Source of the DNA: CBDVBZ01 sp965372355
GTDB taxonomy: Bacteria; Krumholzibacteriota; Krumholzibacteriia; WVZY01
DNA: 31,157 bases
Direction: 5' to 3'
NCBI GenBank assembly: GCA_965372355.1
Contig: CBDVBZ010000027.1
Location: 1 to 31,157 of the forward strand
Part shown: piece by piece, positions 1 through 8,080 of the stretch
Layout: the number at the start of each line of letters is the position of its first letter
How positions within the stretch are numbered: position 1 is the stretch's first letter
The notes under the pieces: model-generated
The model's input: only the letters and a program-made list of their open reading frames with translations
Told to the model about the DNA's origin: nothing
The model's database searches: none
Program-made: the position numbers and the translations under genes

Positions 1-97
1 CAGGACAGGCTAAATCGGCAATAAATTGCTGCACGATCCCCTCGGCGTCGTCGATTGATCGTGCCGAGATGGATCCGTATATCCACGGGAGAGAATT

Positions 98-1522
98 ATG
101 GGAAAAATCGAGCTTGTCACCGGCAACGGTAAGAATTCACAGGTAGACGAGAGTGTAGTGGAGCAGTTCGGAGAGAGCCTCCGCGGGGAGCTCCTCCGCC
201 AGGGCGATGCCGGGTACGATGATGCCCGGCAGGTCTGGAATGCAATGATCGACAAACGCCCTGCCTTGATTGCCCGCTGCACCGGCGCGGCCGATGTCAT
301 GCAATCCGTCCGTTTCGCGAACGAACACGGAGCGCTTATCGCCGTCCGCGGCGCCGGGCACAACATCGCCGGCAGCGCCGTTTGCGATGGCGGACTGATG
401 ATCGACCTTTCCCTCATAAAGACCGTTCGCGTGGACCCCGAAACACGGCGCGCGCATGTCGGCCCGGGCGCGACGCTGGGAGATCTCGATCACGAAACCC
501 AGGCTTTCGGTCTGGCAACACCGACCGGTATCAACACAACGACCGGTATTGCCGGTCTGACGCTGGGCGGTGGGTTCGGATGGCTGAGCCGCAAGCACGG
601 TATGACAATCGACAACCTCGTTGCCGCCGATGTCGTCACGGCCGAGGGCAAGCTCGTGCGCGCCAGCGAGAAAGAGAATGCCGATCTTTTCTGGGCGCTG
701 CGTGGAGGCGGTGGCAATTTCGGTATCGTCACGCGTTTTGAGTTCGAGCTCCACCCCGTTGGACCGGAGGTGTACGGCGGTCTCATCGCATTCCCGCTCT
801 CGGAGGCAAAAACGGTGCTCCAGAAATACCGTGAGTTCGTCGCCAACGCGCCCGATGAACTGTGCATCTGGAGTGTTCTGCGAAAGGCTCCACCCCTTCC
901 ATTCCTGCCCGAGGATGTTCACGGCACCGAGATCGTCGCGCTGGCCATCTGCTATATCGGAGATCCCGACGAGGGCGCGAAGCTTATCGAGCCCCTGCGA
1001 GATTTTGGAAATGCCCACGGCGAGCATATCGGGGTTCAGCCGTTTACCACATGGCAGGGGACGTTCGACGGATTGCTGACTCCGGGTGCGCGCAACTACT
1101 GGAAGTCACACAACTTCACCGAGATCACCGACGAGGCCATCGATATCATTATCGAATACGCCGGCAAGCTTCCCGACCCGCAGTGTGAGATCTTTATCGC
1201 GCAGCTTGGTGGGCAGACGAGCCGCATCGCTCCCGATGCCACAGCGTACTCACACCGCGACGCGAACTTCGTGCTCAACGTCCACGGACGATGGGATGAC
1301 CAGTCGGATGATGAGAAGTGCATCACCTGGGCAAGAGATTTCTTCAAGGACACCACCCCGCATGCAACCGGTGGCGTCTACGTCAACTTCATGACCGAAG
1401 AGGAGACCGACCGGGTTCGAGCGGCATATGGACCGGGGTACGACAGGCTGGCCGCCGTGAAGAAGCAGTACGACCCGGAGAATCTTTTCCGTCTCAACCA
1501 GAACATCAGCCCGAAGGGTTAG
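98..1522 (+). CDS. FAD-dependent oxidoreductase, berberine-bridge-enzyme-like
   Basis: The 474-residue protein has the two-part layout of the FAD_binding_4 plus BBE family. The N-terminal FAD-binding half carries RGAGHNIAG (about residues 84-92), where His88 is the expected site of covalent 8-alpha FAD attachment, and the glycine-rich stretch TTGIAGLTLGGGFGWL (about 148-163). The C-terminal BBE signature YDPENLFRLNQNI lies at about 458-470. The second FAD-linking cysteine of plant BBE enzymes is replaced here (GINTTTG), so flavin is probably attached through histidine only. Known family members oxidise sugars, alkaloids or other alcohols with O2; the substrate cannot be read from the sequence. 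There is no signal peptide, so it is probably cytoplasmic. GGGAGAG at 87-93 supports the ATG at 98. It stands alone, 281 bp before the next gene. Confidence 0.9.
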   Translation: MGKIELVTGNGKNSQVDESVVEQFGESLRGELLRQGDAGYDDARQVWNAMIDKRPALIARCTGAADVMQSVRFANEHGALIAVRGAGHNIAGSAVCDGGLMIDLSLIKTVRVDPETRRAHVGPGATLGDLDHETQAFGLATPTGINTTTGIAGLTLGGGFGWLSRKHGMTIDNLVAADVVTAEGKLVRASEKENADLFWALRGGGGNFGIVTRFEFELHPVGPEVYGGLIAFPLSEAKTVLQKYREFVANAPDELCIWSVLRKAPPLPFLPEDVHGTEIVALAICYIGDPDEGAKLIEPLRDFGNAHGEHIGVQPFTTWQGTFDGLLTPGARNYWKSHNFTEITDEAIDIIIEYAGKLPDPQCEIFIAQLGGQTSRIAPDATAYSHRDANFVLNVHGRWDDQSDDEKCITWARDFFKDTTPHATGGVYVNFMTEEETDRVRAAYGPGYDRLAAVKKQYDPENLFRLNQNISPKG

Positions 1523-1719
1523 CGCAGCGCGGGACACGCCCGGCTTCTCCCGTGCGGTTCGACGGGGACTCTCGACACCGGCACGCAGCGGAGACAAAAC
1601 AAGCACATAACTTGTTACGTCAAAACGTGTTGAGAAACCAGAAGGGTGATTCCCCACAACAGACGGGGAGTTCCTCTGTCGGAGTGCGGCCAAAAATGCT
1701 GCGGCAGCGGCGGGCGGTG

Positions 1720-1728
1720 TGATACAAT
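1720..1728 (+). promoter_or_regulatory. Extended -10 promoter candidate for the sphingolipid operon
   Basis: TGATACAAT matches an extended -10 element (TGn plus TACAAT, 5 of 6 to TATAAT). The -35 region about 17 bp upstream is poor, which is usual for extended -10 promoters. The start point would be near 1735, giving a leader of about 70 nt before the GTG at 1804. Nothing else is recognisable in the preceding gap 1523-1719. Confidence 0.45.
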
Positions 1729-1749
1729 CGCCCAGTTGTCGCAAGTGTT

Positions 1750-1795
1750 GCCCCGCGGTGTGCCGCGCGGGGCTGGCTCGAATCCCCTATCAGGG
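1750..1795 (+). other. Two hairpins in the leader of the sphingolipid operon
   Basis: GCCCCGCG (1750-1757) and CGCGGGGC (1766-1773) form a perfect 8-bp stem with an 8-nt loop. A small second stem, CCCT/AGGG (1785-1788 with 1792-1795), places the likely ribosome-binding AGGGTG (1792-1797) partly in a stem just before the GTG start. The first stem is not followed by a T run, so it is not a normal intrinsic terminator. A role in translation or mRNA stability is only a guess. Confidence 0.4.
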
Positions 1796-1803
1796 TGCTT
1801 TAA

Positions 1804-3054
1804 GTGAGATCGAATCCGGCCCACGAGCGGGCATTACAAGACGACAATAAGACCCCGTTGCTTGACTCTCCTCTGTTGAGCAAGGCGCGTGAGTTCACGG
1901 CCAGCCGTGTGGCACAGGCCAAGGGGTGTTATCCCTATTTCCGGCCTATTTCCTCCGCTCAACAGACGGAAGTAACGATCAATGGCCGCAAGACATTGAT
2001 GCTGGGCTCGAACAGCTACCTCGATCTGACAAACCATCCCGAAGTCAAGCGCGCGGTACAGGACACCGTCGAGAAATACGGATCGGGTTGTGCGGGCTCT
2101 CGCTTCCTCAACGGCACGCTGGACATCCATCTCAGGCTGGAAGAAGAACTGGCCGACCTCGTTGGCAAAGAAGCCGTTCTGCTCTTCTCCACGGGATTTC
2201 ACGCGAACATGGGGACGGTCAGTGCGCTCGTCGGCCGGAATGAATATGTACTTGCCGACAAAGAGGATCACGCGAGCATCGTCGACGGCTGCATGCTGGC
2301 TCCCGGGAATTTTGTACGCTTCAACCATAATGACGTATCCAGTCTGAAGACCCAGCTCGAGCGCATCGACCGCGAGACGGGCAAACTCATTGTGGTAGAC
2401 GGGATCTTTAGCATGTCGGGTGACATCGCCCTGCTACCGGAAATCGTCGAGCTTGCGGAAGAATACAATGCCACGCTGATGGTGGATGAGGCACACGCGA
2501 TCGGAGTGCTCGGGGATCACGGCGCCGGGACGGCCTCCCACTTTGGTTTGACCGACCGCACGCACATCATTATGGGAACATTCAGCAAGTCCCTCGCGTC
2601 GATGGGCGGGTTTATCGCCTCCGATCGCTCAACGATCGACTATCTCAAGCACCACTCCCGGCCGCTGATTTTCAGTGCAAGCCTGAGCCCGGGTGACGTG
2701 GCCGCGGCGCGTGCCGCCCTTCGGATCATGATGCGCGAACCACAGCGTATGGATCGCCTGTGGCACAACGCGCGCCTCATGCGGCGGCGGTTGCAGGAGG
2801 TCGGTTTCAAGATCGGAGCATGCGAGACACCGGTGATCCCCGTTTATTGCCACGACCAGTACGAGGCACTGCGCATGGCCGTCCGTCTGCAGGAAGAGGG
2901 CGTGTTTGTGAACGCCGTTGTGTCTCCGGCCGTGCCGCCGGATGGCGCGTTGATACGTATCAGTCTCATGGTGACGCACACGGACGAGCACATCGAGTTC
3001 GCGATCGATAAGATGGTCAAAGTAGGTCGTGAGCTGGGACTGCTCGCCGCGTGA
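1804..3054 (+). CDS. spt: Serine palmitoyltransferase-type alpha-oxoamine synthase
   Basis: This 416-residue PLP enzyme belongs to the alpha-oxoamine synthase family (serine palmitoyltransferase, KBL, AONS). Family landmarks are clear: GSNSYLDLTNHP near residue 68, DHAS near 155, DEAHAIGVLGDHGAGT near 228-243 and the Schiff-base lysine in TFSKSLASMGGF (Lys262). In sphingolipid synthesis it would condense serine with a fatty acyl thioester to give 3-ketosphinganine. Sequence alone does not separate SPT from KBL or AONS. The assignment rests on the neighbours, a GNAT-like ceramide synthase and an epimerase-type ceramide reductase, as in known bacterial sphingolipid loci, and on the absence of biotin or threonine-degradation genes. 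The start is a GTG with AGGGTG upstream. It is the first gene of a four-gene run, 18 bp before the next. Confidence 0.82.
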   Translation: MRSNPAHERALQDDNKTPLLDSPLLSKAREFTASRVAQAKGCYPYFRPISSAQQTEVTINGRKTLMLGSNSYLDLTNHPEVKRAVQDTVEKYGSGCAGSRFLNGTLDIHLRLEEELADLVGKEAVLLFSTGFHANMGTVSALVGRNEYVLADKEDHASIVDGCMLAPGNFVRFNHNDVSSLKTQLERIDRETGKLIVVDGIFSMSGDIALLPEIVELAEEYNATLMVDEAHAIGVLGDHGAGTASHFGLTDRTHIIMGTFSKSLASMGGFIASDRSTIDYLKHHSRPLIFSASLSPGDVAAARAALRIMMREPQRMDRLWHNARLMRRRLQEVGFKIGACETPVIPVYCHDQYEALRMAVRLQEEGVFVNAVVSPAVPPDGALIRISLMVTHTDEHIEFAIDKMVKVGRELGLLAA

Positions 3055-3072
3055 GGCCAACCCCTCGTAACG

Positions 3073-4188
3073 ATGCTATTCACCATTGAGCCGGTAACCA
3101 CCAAGCGTGATCTCAAGGCGTTCGTCCGCTTCCCACTTTCTCTTTATCGAAAAGATCCTTTCTTTGTCCCTCCGCTCGTGTCGGAGCGTGACAAGTTCTT
3201 TAGCCGGCGTAATCCCCTGTTCTCGTTCACAGAGGTCGCGTACTTTCTTGCCCGCAACGACGATGGGTGCGTCGTGGGACGCGTGACGTCACACATCAAC
3301 AAACGCCACGCCGAGTTTACCGGCGAGCGGGCGGGCTTTTTTGGCTTCTTCGAGTGCGTGGACGACCCGGATGTCGCCGCCGCTCTGATGGGCGCCGCAG
3401 AGTCCTGGCTTTGCGAACGCGGCATGACGGTGATAAGGGGGCCATACAACTTCTCGACAAACGAGGAATGCGGTTTTCTGGCTGAGGGTTTCGATCGCAT
3501 GCCCGCCCTCATGATGCCGTATACACGGCCCTACTATCTCGATTTTATGGATCGGCTCGGTTACGAGCCTGTGAGGAACCTCCTCGCCTACGAGCATGAG
3601 AACCACGGGCACATTCCCGAGCTCCTCACACGACTGAGCCAGCGCGTCCGCGAACGCTCGGGGGTCACGGTACGGCCGCTCGATATGAAGCGGTTCGAAC
3701 AGGATGTCGCTACCGCGTTCGGTGTCTACAACGCGGCGTGGGAGGATAACTGGGGTTTTGTGCCGATGACGGAGGAGGAGTTCCGTTATCAGGCAGCGGA
3801 CTTGAAGTCTGTTATCGACCCGTCGATCGTGCTCCTGGCGGAGAAAGACGGCGAGGCAATCGGCTTTTCGCTCGCCCTGCCGGATCTCAACATCGTCTTG
3901 AAGAAGATGGGCGGCCGCCTGTTCCCCTTTGGGATATTCCATTTCTTGATCGGGCGGCGGTCGATCAGCCATGCACGGGTGTTGGCGATGGGCGTTCTGC
4001 GCGAGTTCCGCCGGGCGGGCATCGACATACTACTCTATCACGAGTCGTTCAAGAACGGTCTGCGACGTGGGCATCACAGTTGCGAAATGTCGTGGATACT
4101 GGAGGAAAACAAGCCCATGAGACGCGCGCTCGAACGTTTCGGGGCGAAGGTGACCAAAGTGTACCGCATCTACGAAAAGGCACTATGA
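3073..4188 (+). CDS. bcerS: GNAT-fold N-acyltransferase, bacterial ceramide synthase candidate
   Basis: This 371-residue soluble protein has a GNAT-like layout. Around residues 115-160 it carries RGPYNFSTNEECGFL and MMPYTRPYY, a conserved signature of the family to which the Caulobacter ceramide synthase bCerS belongs, as far as I recall it. The C-terminal half has acyltransferase-like features, including ARVLAMGVLREFRRAGID, where GNAT proteins bind acyl-CoA, and a final segment ending KVYRIYEKAL. The expected reaction is N-acylation of 3-ketosphinganine to 3-ketoceramide. Eukaryotic ceramide synthases are unrelated membrane TLC proteins, and none is seen here. The gene lies between spt and a reductase; its TGA overlaps the ATG of the next gene (ATGA). 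No strong ribosome-binding site precedes the ATG. Function is inferred mostly from family and context. Confidence 0.75.
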   Translation: MLFTIEPVTTKRDLKAFVRFPLSLYRKDPFFVPPLVSERDKFFSRRNPLFSFTEVAYFLARNDDGCVVGRVTSHINKRHAEFTGERAGFFGFFECVDDPDVAAALMGAAESWLCERGMTVIRGPYNFSTNEECGFLAEGFDRMPALMMPYTRPYYLDFMDRLGYEPVRNLLAYEHENHGHIPELLTRLSQRVRERSGVTVRPLDMKRFEQDVATAFGVYNAAWEDNWGFVPMTEEEFRYQAADLKSVIDPSIVLLAEKDGEAIGFSLALPDLNIVLKKMGGRLFPFGIFHFLIGRRSISHARVLAMGVLREFRRAGIDILLYHESFKNGLRRGHHSCEMSWILEENKPMRRALERFGAKVTKVYRIYEKAL

Positions 4189-5168
4189 GAATCCTTCTTA
4201 CAGGAGCCAGTGGCTTCGTCGGCAGCCACATCCTAGACGAGTTGAGGGAGACCGATCTCGATGTCTCGATTCTTCTCAGGCAAACAAGCGACACCCGCTT
4301 TATCCAGCATCACGTGGACGGCGGCGCAACGGTTCGCTACAGCACGCTCGATGACGCCGACGCGCTTGCGCGGGCGATGGAGGGCGTCGAGGGCGTCGTC
4401 CACTGCGCGGGCAAAACCAAGGCACTCGGCAAACGCGAGTACGATCGTGTGAACAAGGTGGGGACTCGGAATGTCGTCCGGGCGGCCGCCCAAACAGGCA
4501 CGCTGCGGCATTTTCTCTTTGTCTCTTCTCTCGCCGTGAGCGGACCGGGCACAACGGCGCACCCGGCGCGCGAGACCGATCGCCCGAATCCCATAACGGT
4601 CTACGGCAGGAGCAAGCTCGCCGGCGAAGAAATCGTCACGCGCGAGTGTCCCGCACCCTGGACCATTCTACGGCCCGCCGCTGTCTACGGCCCGCGCGAT
4701 CGTGACTTCCTCCCTCTCTTTCGGGCGGCGAGGCGAGGCATCGTTCCCCTCCCGGGCGGAGGCAGGCAGGTCATGAGCCTCGTCTACGGACGGGATGTCG
4801 CCGCGGCTGTGAAACGATGTCTTGGACACAAGGAGGCGTTTGGAAAGATCTACAACGTTGCTGCAGAGCCACCGTGCGCCGCGGCAGAGTTTGCGCGGAC
4901 GCTGGCGCGGGCGGAGGGCACGCGGGTACGCACGATTTCCATCCCGGGTCCCGTGCTCTACACTGCGTGTATCGCACAGGAATGGGTGTCGCGATGGCGA
5001 CGTCGCCCACACATCCTCAACCGCCAGAAGTGGGCCGAGCTACGTGCGCCGGGATGGGTTTGCGCGACCGATCGCATGGCCAAGGATCTCGGCTTCACCG
5101 CGTCGACACCTCTCGAGGATGGCATTGCCCTGACAGCAGCCTGGTACAAAGAGCAGGGGTGGCTCTAA
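4185..5168 (+). CDS. cerR: NAD(P)-dependent epimerase/dehydratase-family reductase, ceramide reductase candidate
   Basis: This 327-residue extended short-chain dehydrogenase begins directly with the nucleotide-binding motif: MRILLTGASGFVGSH has TGxxGxxG at residues 6-13. The catalytic set is Ser114 or Ser115 (FVSSLAV) and Tyr140-x3-Lys144 (YGRSK). In sphingolipid-making bacteria an enzyme of this family (CerR) reduces the 3-keto group of the acylated intermediate to ceramide. The ATG at 4185 is preferred over an in-frame ATG at 4080: it overlaps the previous stop as ATGA, AAAAGG precedes it, and translation then opens exactly at the Rossmann motif. The next gene starts 1 bp after its TAA. Other epimerase roles are possible from sequence alone. 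Confidence 0.76.
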   Translation: MRILLTGASGFVGSHILDELRETDLDVSILLRQTSDTRFIQHHVDGGATVRYSTLDDADALARAMEGVEGVVHCAGKTKALGKREYDRVNKVGTRNVVRAAAQTGTLRHFLFVSSLAVSGPGTTAHPARETDRPNPITVYGRSKLAGEEIVTRECPAPWTILRPAAVYGPRDRDFLPLFRAARRGIVPLPGGGRQVMSLVYGRDVAAAVKRCLGHKEAFGKIYNVAAEPPCAAAEFARTLARAEGTRVRTISIPGPVLYTACIAQEWVSRWRRRPHILNRQKWAELRAPGWVCATDRMAKDLGFTASTPLEDGIALTAAWYKEQGWL

Positions 5169-5169
5169 C

Positions 5170-6114
5170 ATGGCAACGGATCTCCGCCAACCGGTTGCCG
5201 AAGCGGCCCCAGAGGTCGAGGCGCGGGGCTACACATATATCGACTACGTTGCACAGGCGTATCTGGGCATTGTCGGGTTGATCGTTCTGTTTTTTCATGG
5301 TGACCGTCTCGATGGGTGGCTCCCTCTGGTCGGGGCACACGCCGCGGGAATGATCGGAATCCAACTATTGATTAGCGCGTATGCCAGGCATCCGCATCAC
5401 AGGGTGCTTGGGGTTCTCCGCACATTCTACGCCTTCCTGATCGTAACGGTGCTCTACCGGGAGTCCGGCATGGTTAATCAACTGATCACGGGCACCTACC
5501 ACGACGGGTTGTTTGTTGCATTGGAAGAACGAGTCTTCGGGTTTCACCCGGTCGTGCGGTTTATGGAGACGTTCCCATCGCGCATCGTCGCCGAAGTGCT
5601 CTATATGGCCTACTTCTCCTACTACGTGCTCGTCCTCGCCGTCGGGACCGTTCTGTATATCAAGGACCGTCAGCAGATTTTCCACTATGTGTCTATCGTG
5701 TCCTTTGTCTTTTACGTCTGTTATCTCATGTTCGTCGTCGTTCCGGTACTGGGTCCGACGGCGATCCAGCTGCCCGGGTATGCGGAGCAGATCGGGTTTT
5801 CGTACGATATCCCGCCGGTTCCCGCGACCGTGGCAGCGGCTTTTTTCTACAAGTTGATGACAGCGCTTCACGGCGAATATCAGGTGATTGGCGCTGCGTT
5901 TCCCAGCAGCCATGTGGCCGTTTCTGTCGTAGCCGCTTACTTCGCGTGGCGCTATCTGCGGCGTGTCCGCTATCTGATAGCCATCGATGTTTTTCTGCTG
6001 GCCCTTGCAACCGTATACTGTCGTTACCATTACGCGGTCGATGCCATCGGCGGTCTCATCGCCGCGGCCATCTTGATCCCGCTGGGTGAGTGGTTGTATC
6101 GGCGTGTCCGCTAG
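5170..6114 (+). CDS. PAP2-superfamily membrane protein, Aur1/inositol-phosphotransferase-like
   Basis: The 314-residue protein has about six or seven hydrophobic segments. C-terminal PAP2-type motifs are present: AAFPSSHVAVSVV near residue 240 and CRYHYAVDAIGG near 280, giving two catalytic histidines and an aspartate. The compact RYHxxxD spacing and the preceding EERVFGFHP segment are closer to the Aur1/Ipt1-like PAP2_3 group than to soluble lipid phosphatases. Known members move a phosphoryl head group between lipids, for example phosphoinositol from phosphatidylinositol to ceramide. As last gene of the spt-bcerS-cerR run it is the natural candidate for adding or removing a ceramide head group; the donor and product are unknown. 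A simple phospholipid phosphatase remains possible. Confidence 0.72.
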   Translation: MATDLRQPVAEAAPEVEARGYTYIDYVAQAYLGIVGLIVLFFHGDRLDGWLPLVGAHAAGMIGIQLLISAYARHPHHRVLGVLRTFYAFLIVTVLYRESGMVNQLITGTYHDGLFVALEERVFGFHPVVRFMETFPSRIVAEVLYMAYFSYYVLVLAVGTVLYIKDRQQIFHYVSIVSFVFYVCYLMFVVVPVLGPTAIQLPGYAEQIGFSYDIPPVPATVAAAFFYKLMTALHGEYQVIGAAFPSSHVAVSVVAAYFAWRYLRRVRYLIAIDVFLLALATVYCRYHYAVDAIGGLIAAAILIPLGEWLYRRVR

Positions 6115-6219
6115 CCGCACGGCGGTCATATCACCAATGGGCTCTAAACCGATGAAATTGATGACCCCTCTCCGACCCTCCACAAGCGGAGCCTCGACGT
6201 GAGCCCAAGGCGTTGTTCA

Positions 6220-6248
6220 TTGCATACGGACGCCCCTTCTGGTATACT
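6220..6248 (+). promoter_or_regulatory. Sigma-70-type promoter of the HYR lipoprotein gene
   Basis: TTGCAT (6220-6225) and TATACT (6243-6248) are separated by 17 bp, and the -10 is preceded by TGG to make an extended -10 (TGGTATACT). The start point near 6255 leaves a leader of about 115 nt before the ATG at 6371. The leader contains a small GGCGA/TCGCC stem at about 6264-6277. The same TGGTATACTC string occurs upstream of the barrel gene on the other strand. Confidence 0.6.
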
Positions 6249-6370
6249 CACGTTCAGCTCCGAGGCGAAAAATCGCCCCGGCGCTGGTACGTTTGCCCCC
6301 GGTTTTTTCAAGCCACTGGGCAAGTAAATCGATCTACATATCCACACATCCTTATTTGGGGGAAATCAGC

Positions 6371-7936
6371 ATGAGAACGCGCGCTTTTTTGGCAGTGGTT
6401 ACACTGCTTGCGGTAGCGATGCTGGGCTGCGGTGACGAGTCTGGATCACCGTCGGGGCCTCAGGGGAGCATCGTCGGAGGGCAGCCTGCCTTCCTGCTGC
6501 AGAAGTCCTGTGAGGAGACGTATCTGGAGGATCTGTCTCCGGTGCTGCAGCAATGGGAAGGGGCACTGGAAACGTTGATCAGCGCCGAGACGCTCGACTC
6601 CCCGCCGGTGTACGGCGAGAACTCGACACCGTCCGAATATCTGACGGCTCTGTCACCCGTTCTGGCACAGTGGGAGTCTGTGCTGGAGGATTCCATCGGT
6701 GACGACATTCTCGACGCGCCACCGGCGTTTCCCGACGGCGACAAGACGGTCTCGGAGTATCTGCTGGAGCTGTCACCGATCCTTCTACAGTGGGAGTCGG
6801 CGCTGGAAGCCTTCGCCGATGACGACATCCTCAACACACCACCGACGTTTACCGAAGACACTGAGCCGCCGGTTGTCTCGTGTGTGGGCGATACCACAGC
6901 GGACTGTACGAGTCCGGGTGGTGCCATCATCGAATTCGAGGCAACGGCAGTTGATGATTGCGATCCCGAACCAACGGTGACGTGCGACCCGCCATCCGGG
7001 ACTCTGTTCCCATTCGGTGAAACGATCGTCACCTGTACGGCGGTTGACTCGGCCGGCAACGAATCTGAATGTACATTCACCGTCACGGTGCAAGATACGA
7101 CTCTGCCGACCATCGAGTGTCCCAGTGACACGACGCTCGAGTGTGTCGGGGGAGATGGCGCCGTCCTCGAGTACACGGTGACCGCGTCGGATGCCTGCGA
7201 TGACACGCTCGATGTGATCTGTGATCCGGAATCGGGGAGTACGTTCCCTATCGGCTCAACAACGGTCACGTGCACGGCAACCGACTCTTCGGGCAACGTG
7301 TCCGAGTGTAGCTTTGATGTCATCGTCGAAGACACCACACCGCCGACCATCGAGTGTCCCGGTGACACGACGCTCGAATGCACCGGTGACGGTGGTGCGC
7401 TTGTCGAATACACGGTGGAGGCATCGGACCTGTGTGATTCGGAGCCGTCCATCGACTGCGATTGGCCGTCGGGCAGTATATTCCCGCTCGGTGAGACGCT
7501 GGTTACTTGCACGGCCACCGATGCCGCCGGCAACGAGACCGAGTGCACGTTCACCGTCAAGGTACAAGACACCACACCGCCAACGGTTCACGGCGTGTCG
7601 GCCAGCCCGAATGAACTCTGGTCGCCCAACCACAAAATGGTAAATGTCACCATTGTCGTGGATGCAGACGATGTCTGCGGCGTTGTGACGTGCAAGATCG
7701 TTCGCGTCTCGAGCAACGAGGACACCAACGGTCGTGGTGATGGGAATACGGAACCCGACTGGGAGATCACGGACGATCTGACCTTGAAGCTGCGAGCCGA
7801 GCGGTCGGGTCGTGGGAGTGGTCGAGTCTACACAATCGACGTCGAGTGCTCGGATCCCACCGGCAACATGGTGCAGCGGTCCGTGGAAGTCACCGTGGCC
7901 CACGATCGGGGCAATGGCGCTTCGGCACGCTTCTAA
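6371..7936 (+). CDS. HYR-repeat lipoprotein with N-terminal QWE repeats
   Basis: The 521-residue protein starts at an ATG with a GGGGGAAA ribosome-binding site; an upstream in-frame ATG at 6293 has no such site and would spoil the signal peptide. Residues 1-20 are a lipoprotein signal ending AMLGC, so Cys20 is probably lipidated. Residues 51-162 hold three copies of a helix-forming repeat (YLxxLSPxLxQWExxLE ... LDxPP) that I do not recognise. Residues 163-399 are three HYR (hyalin repeat, Ig-like) domains of exactly 79 residues each, with paired cysteines. Residues 400-521 are a further beta-rich domain containing NELWSPNHKMV, often seen after HYR domains in secreted bacterial proteins. Likely a surface or periplasmic adhesion or scaffold protein; no enzyme motif is present. 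Confidence 0.85.
   Translation: MRTRAFLAVVTLLAVAMLGCGDESGSPSGPQGSIVGGQPAFLLQKSCEETYLEDLSPVLQQWEGALETLISAETLDSPPVYGENSTPSEYLTALSPVLAQWESVLEDSIGDDILDAPPAFPDGDKTVSEYLLELSPILLQWESALEAFADDDILNTPPTFTEDTEPPVVSCVGDTTADCTSPGGAIIEFEATAVDDCDPEPTVTCDPPSGTLFPFGETIVTCTAVDSAGNESECTFTVTVQDTTLPTIECPSDTTLECVGGDGAVLEYTVTASDACDDTLDVICDPESGSTFPIGSTTVTCTATDSSGNVSECSFDVIVEDTTPPTIECPGDTTLECTGDGGALVEYTVEASDLCDSEPSIDCDWPSGSIFPLGETLVTCTATDAAGNETECTFTVKVQDTTPPTVHGVSASPNELWSPNHKMVNVTIVVDADDVCGVVTCKIVRVSSNEDTNGRGDGNTEPDWEITDDLTLKLRAERSGRGSGRVYTIDVECSDPTGNMVQRSVEVTVAHDRGNGASARF
6521..6856 (+). repeat. Three tandem 39-40-residue coding repeats
   Basis: Repeat units start at Tyr51, Tyr90 and Tyr130 of the lipoprotein, about 117-120 bp apart; the last unit is shorter. 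The shared core is LSPVLxQWExxLE followed by an Asp-rich turn and LDxPP. The HYR domains follow directly. Confidence 0.75.
6857..7567 (+). repeat. Three tandem 237-bp HYR-domain coding repeats
   Basis: Three units of exactly 79 codons each begin with DTxPP or DTxLP and contain DTTLEC-like, FPxGxTxVTCTAxDSxGN and ECxFxVxV segments. Units two and three are the closest pair, which suggests recent in-gene duplication. Confidence 0.85.
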
Positions 7937-7967
7937 CGACGCCTTTAAGGCATACGCTCCTCGTGAC

Positions 7968-8000
7968 AGCAAGCCACCGGCATAACGCCGGTGGCTTGCT
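7968..8000 (+). terminator. Strong hairpin after the HYR lipoprotein gene
   Basis: AGCAAGCCACCGGC (7968-7981) and GCCGGTGGCTTGCT (7987-8000) form a perfect 14-bp stem with a 5-nt loop (ATAAC), 32 bp after the stop codon. Only a weak T-containing tail (TCGTC) follows. It is probably a terminator or 3' stabilising hairpin. Confidence 0.65.
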
Positions 8001-8080
8001 TCGTCATGACGGTCCGGTTTTTTGGGTGGAATGGAAACGTCTGCGTTGCGTGCTGAGTGCGTGAAAGACCGCGTTCGTTT

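Noticed and set aside
55..83. TTGATC and TATATC 17 bp apart before the FAD oxidoreductase gene
   Set aside because: The implied transcript start near 90 would fall inside the ribosome-binding site at 87-93, so it is unlikely to serve this gene.
137..1027. Long antisense frame opposite the FAD oxidoreductase gene (and similar long frames opposite HYR, hypF and ccoG genes)
   Set aside because: These frames lack family motifs and mirror the codon bias of the GC-rich true genes; the opposite strand has clear domains.
1740..1800. tRNA-like string GGCTCGAATCCCC resembling a T arm
   Set aside because: The flanking bases cannot form the T stem and no acceptor, D or anticodon arms are found.
6293..6370. 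26-codon upstream extension of the HYR lipoprotein
   Set aside because: The ATG at 6371 has a strong ribosome-binding site and opens the lipoprotein signal; the extension removes both.
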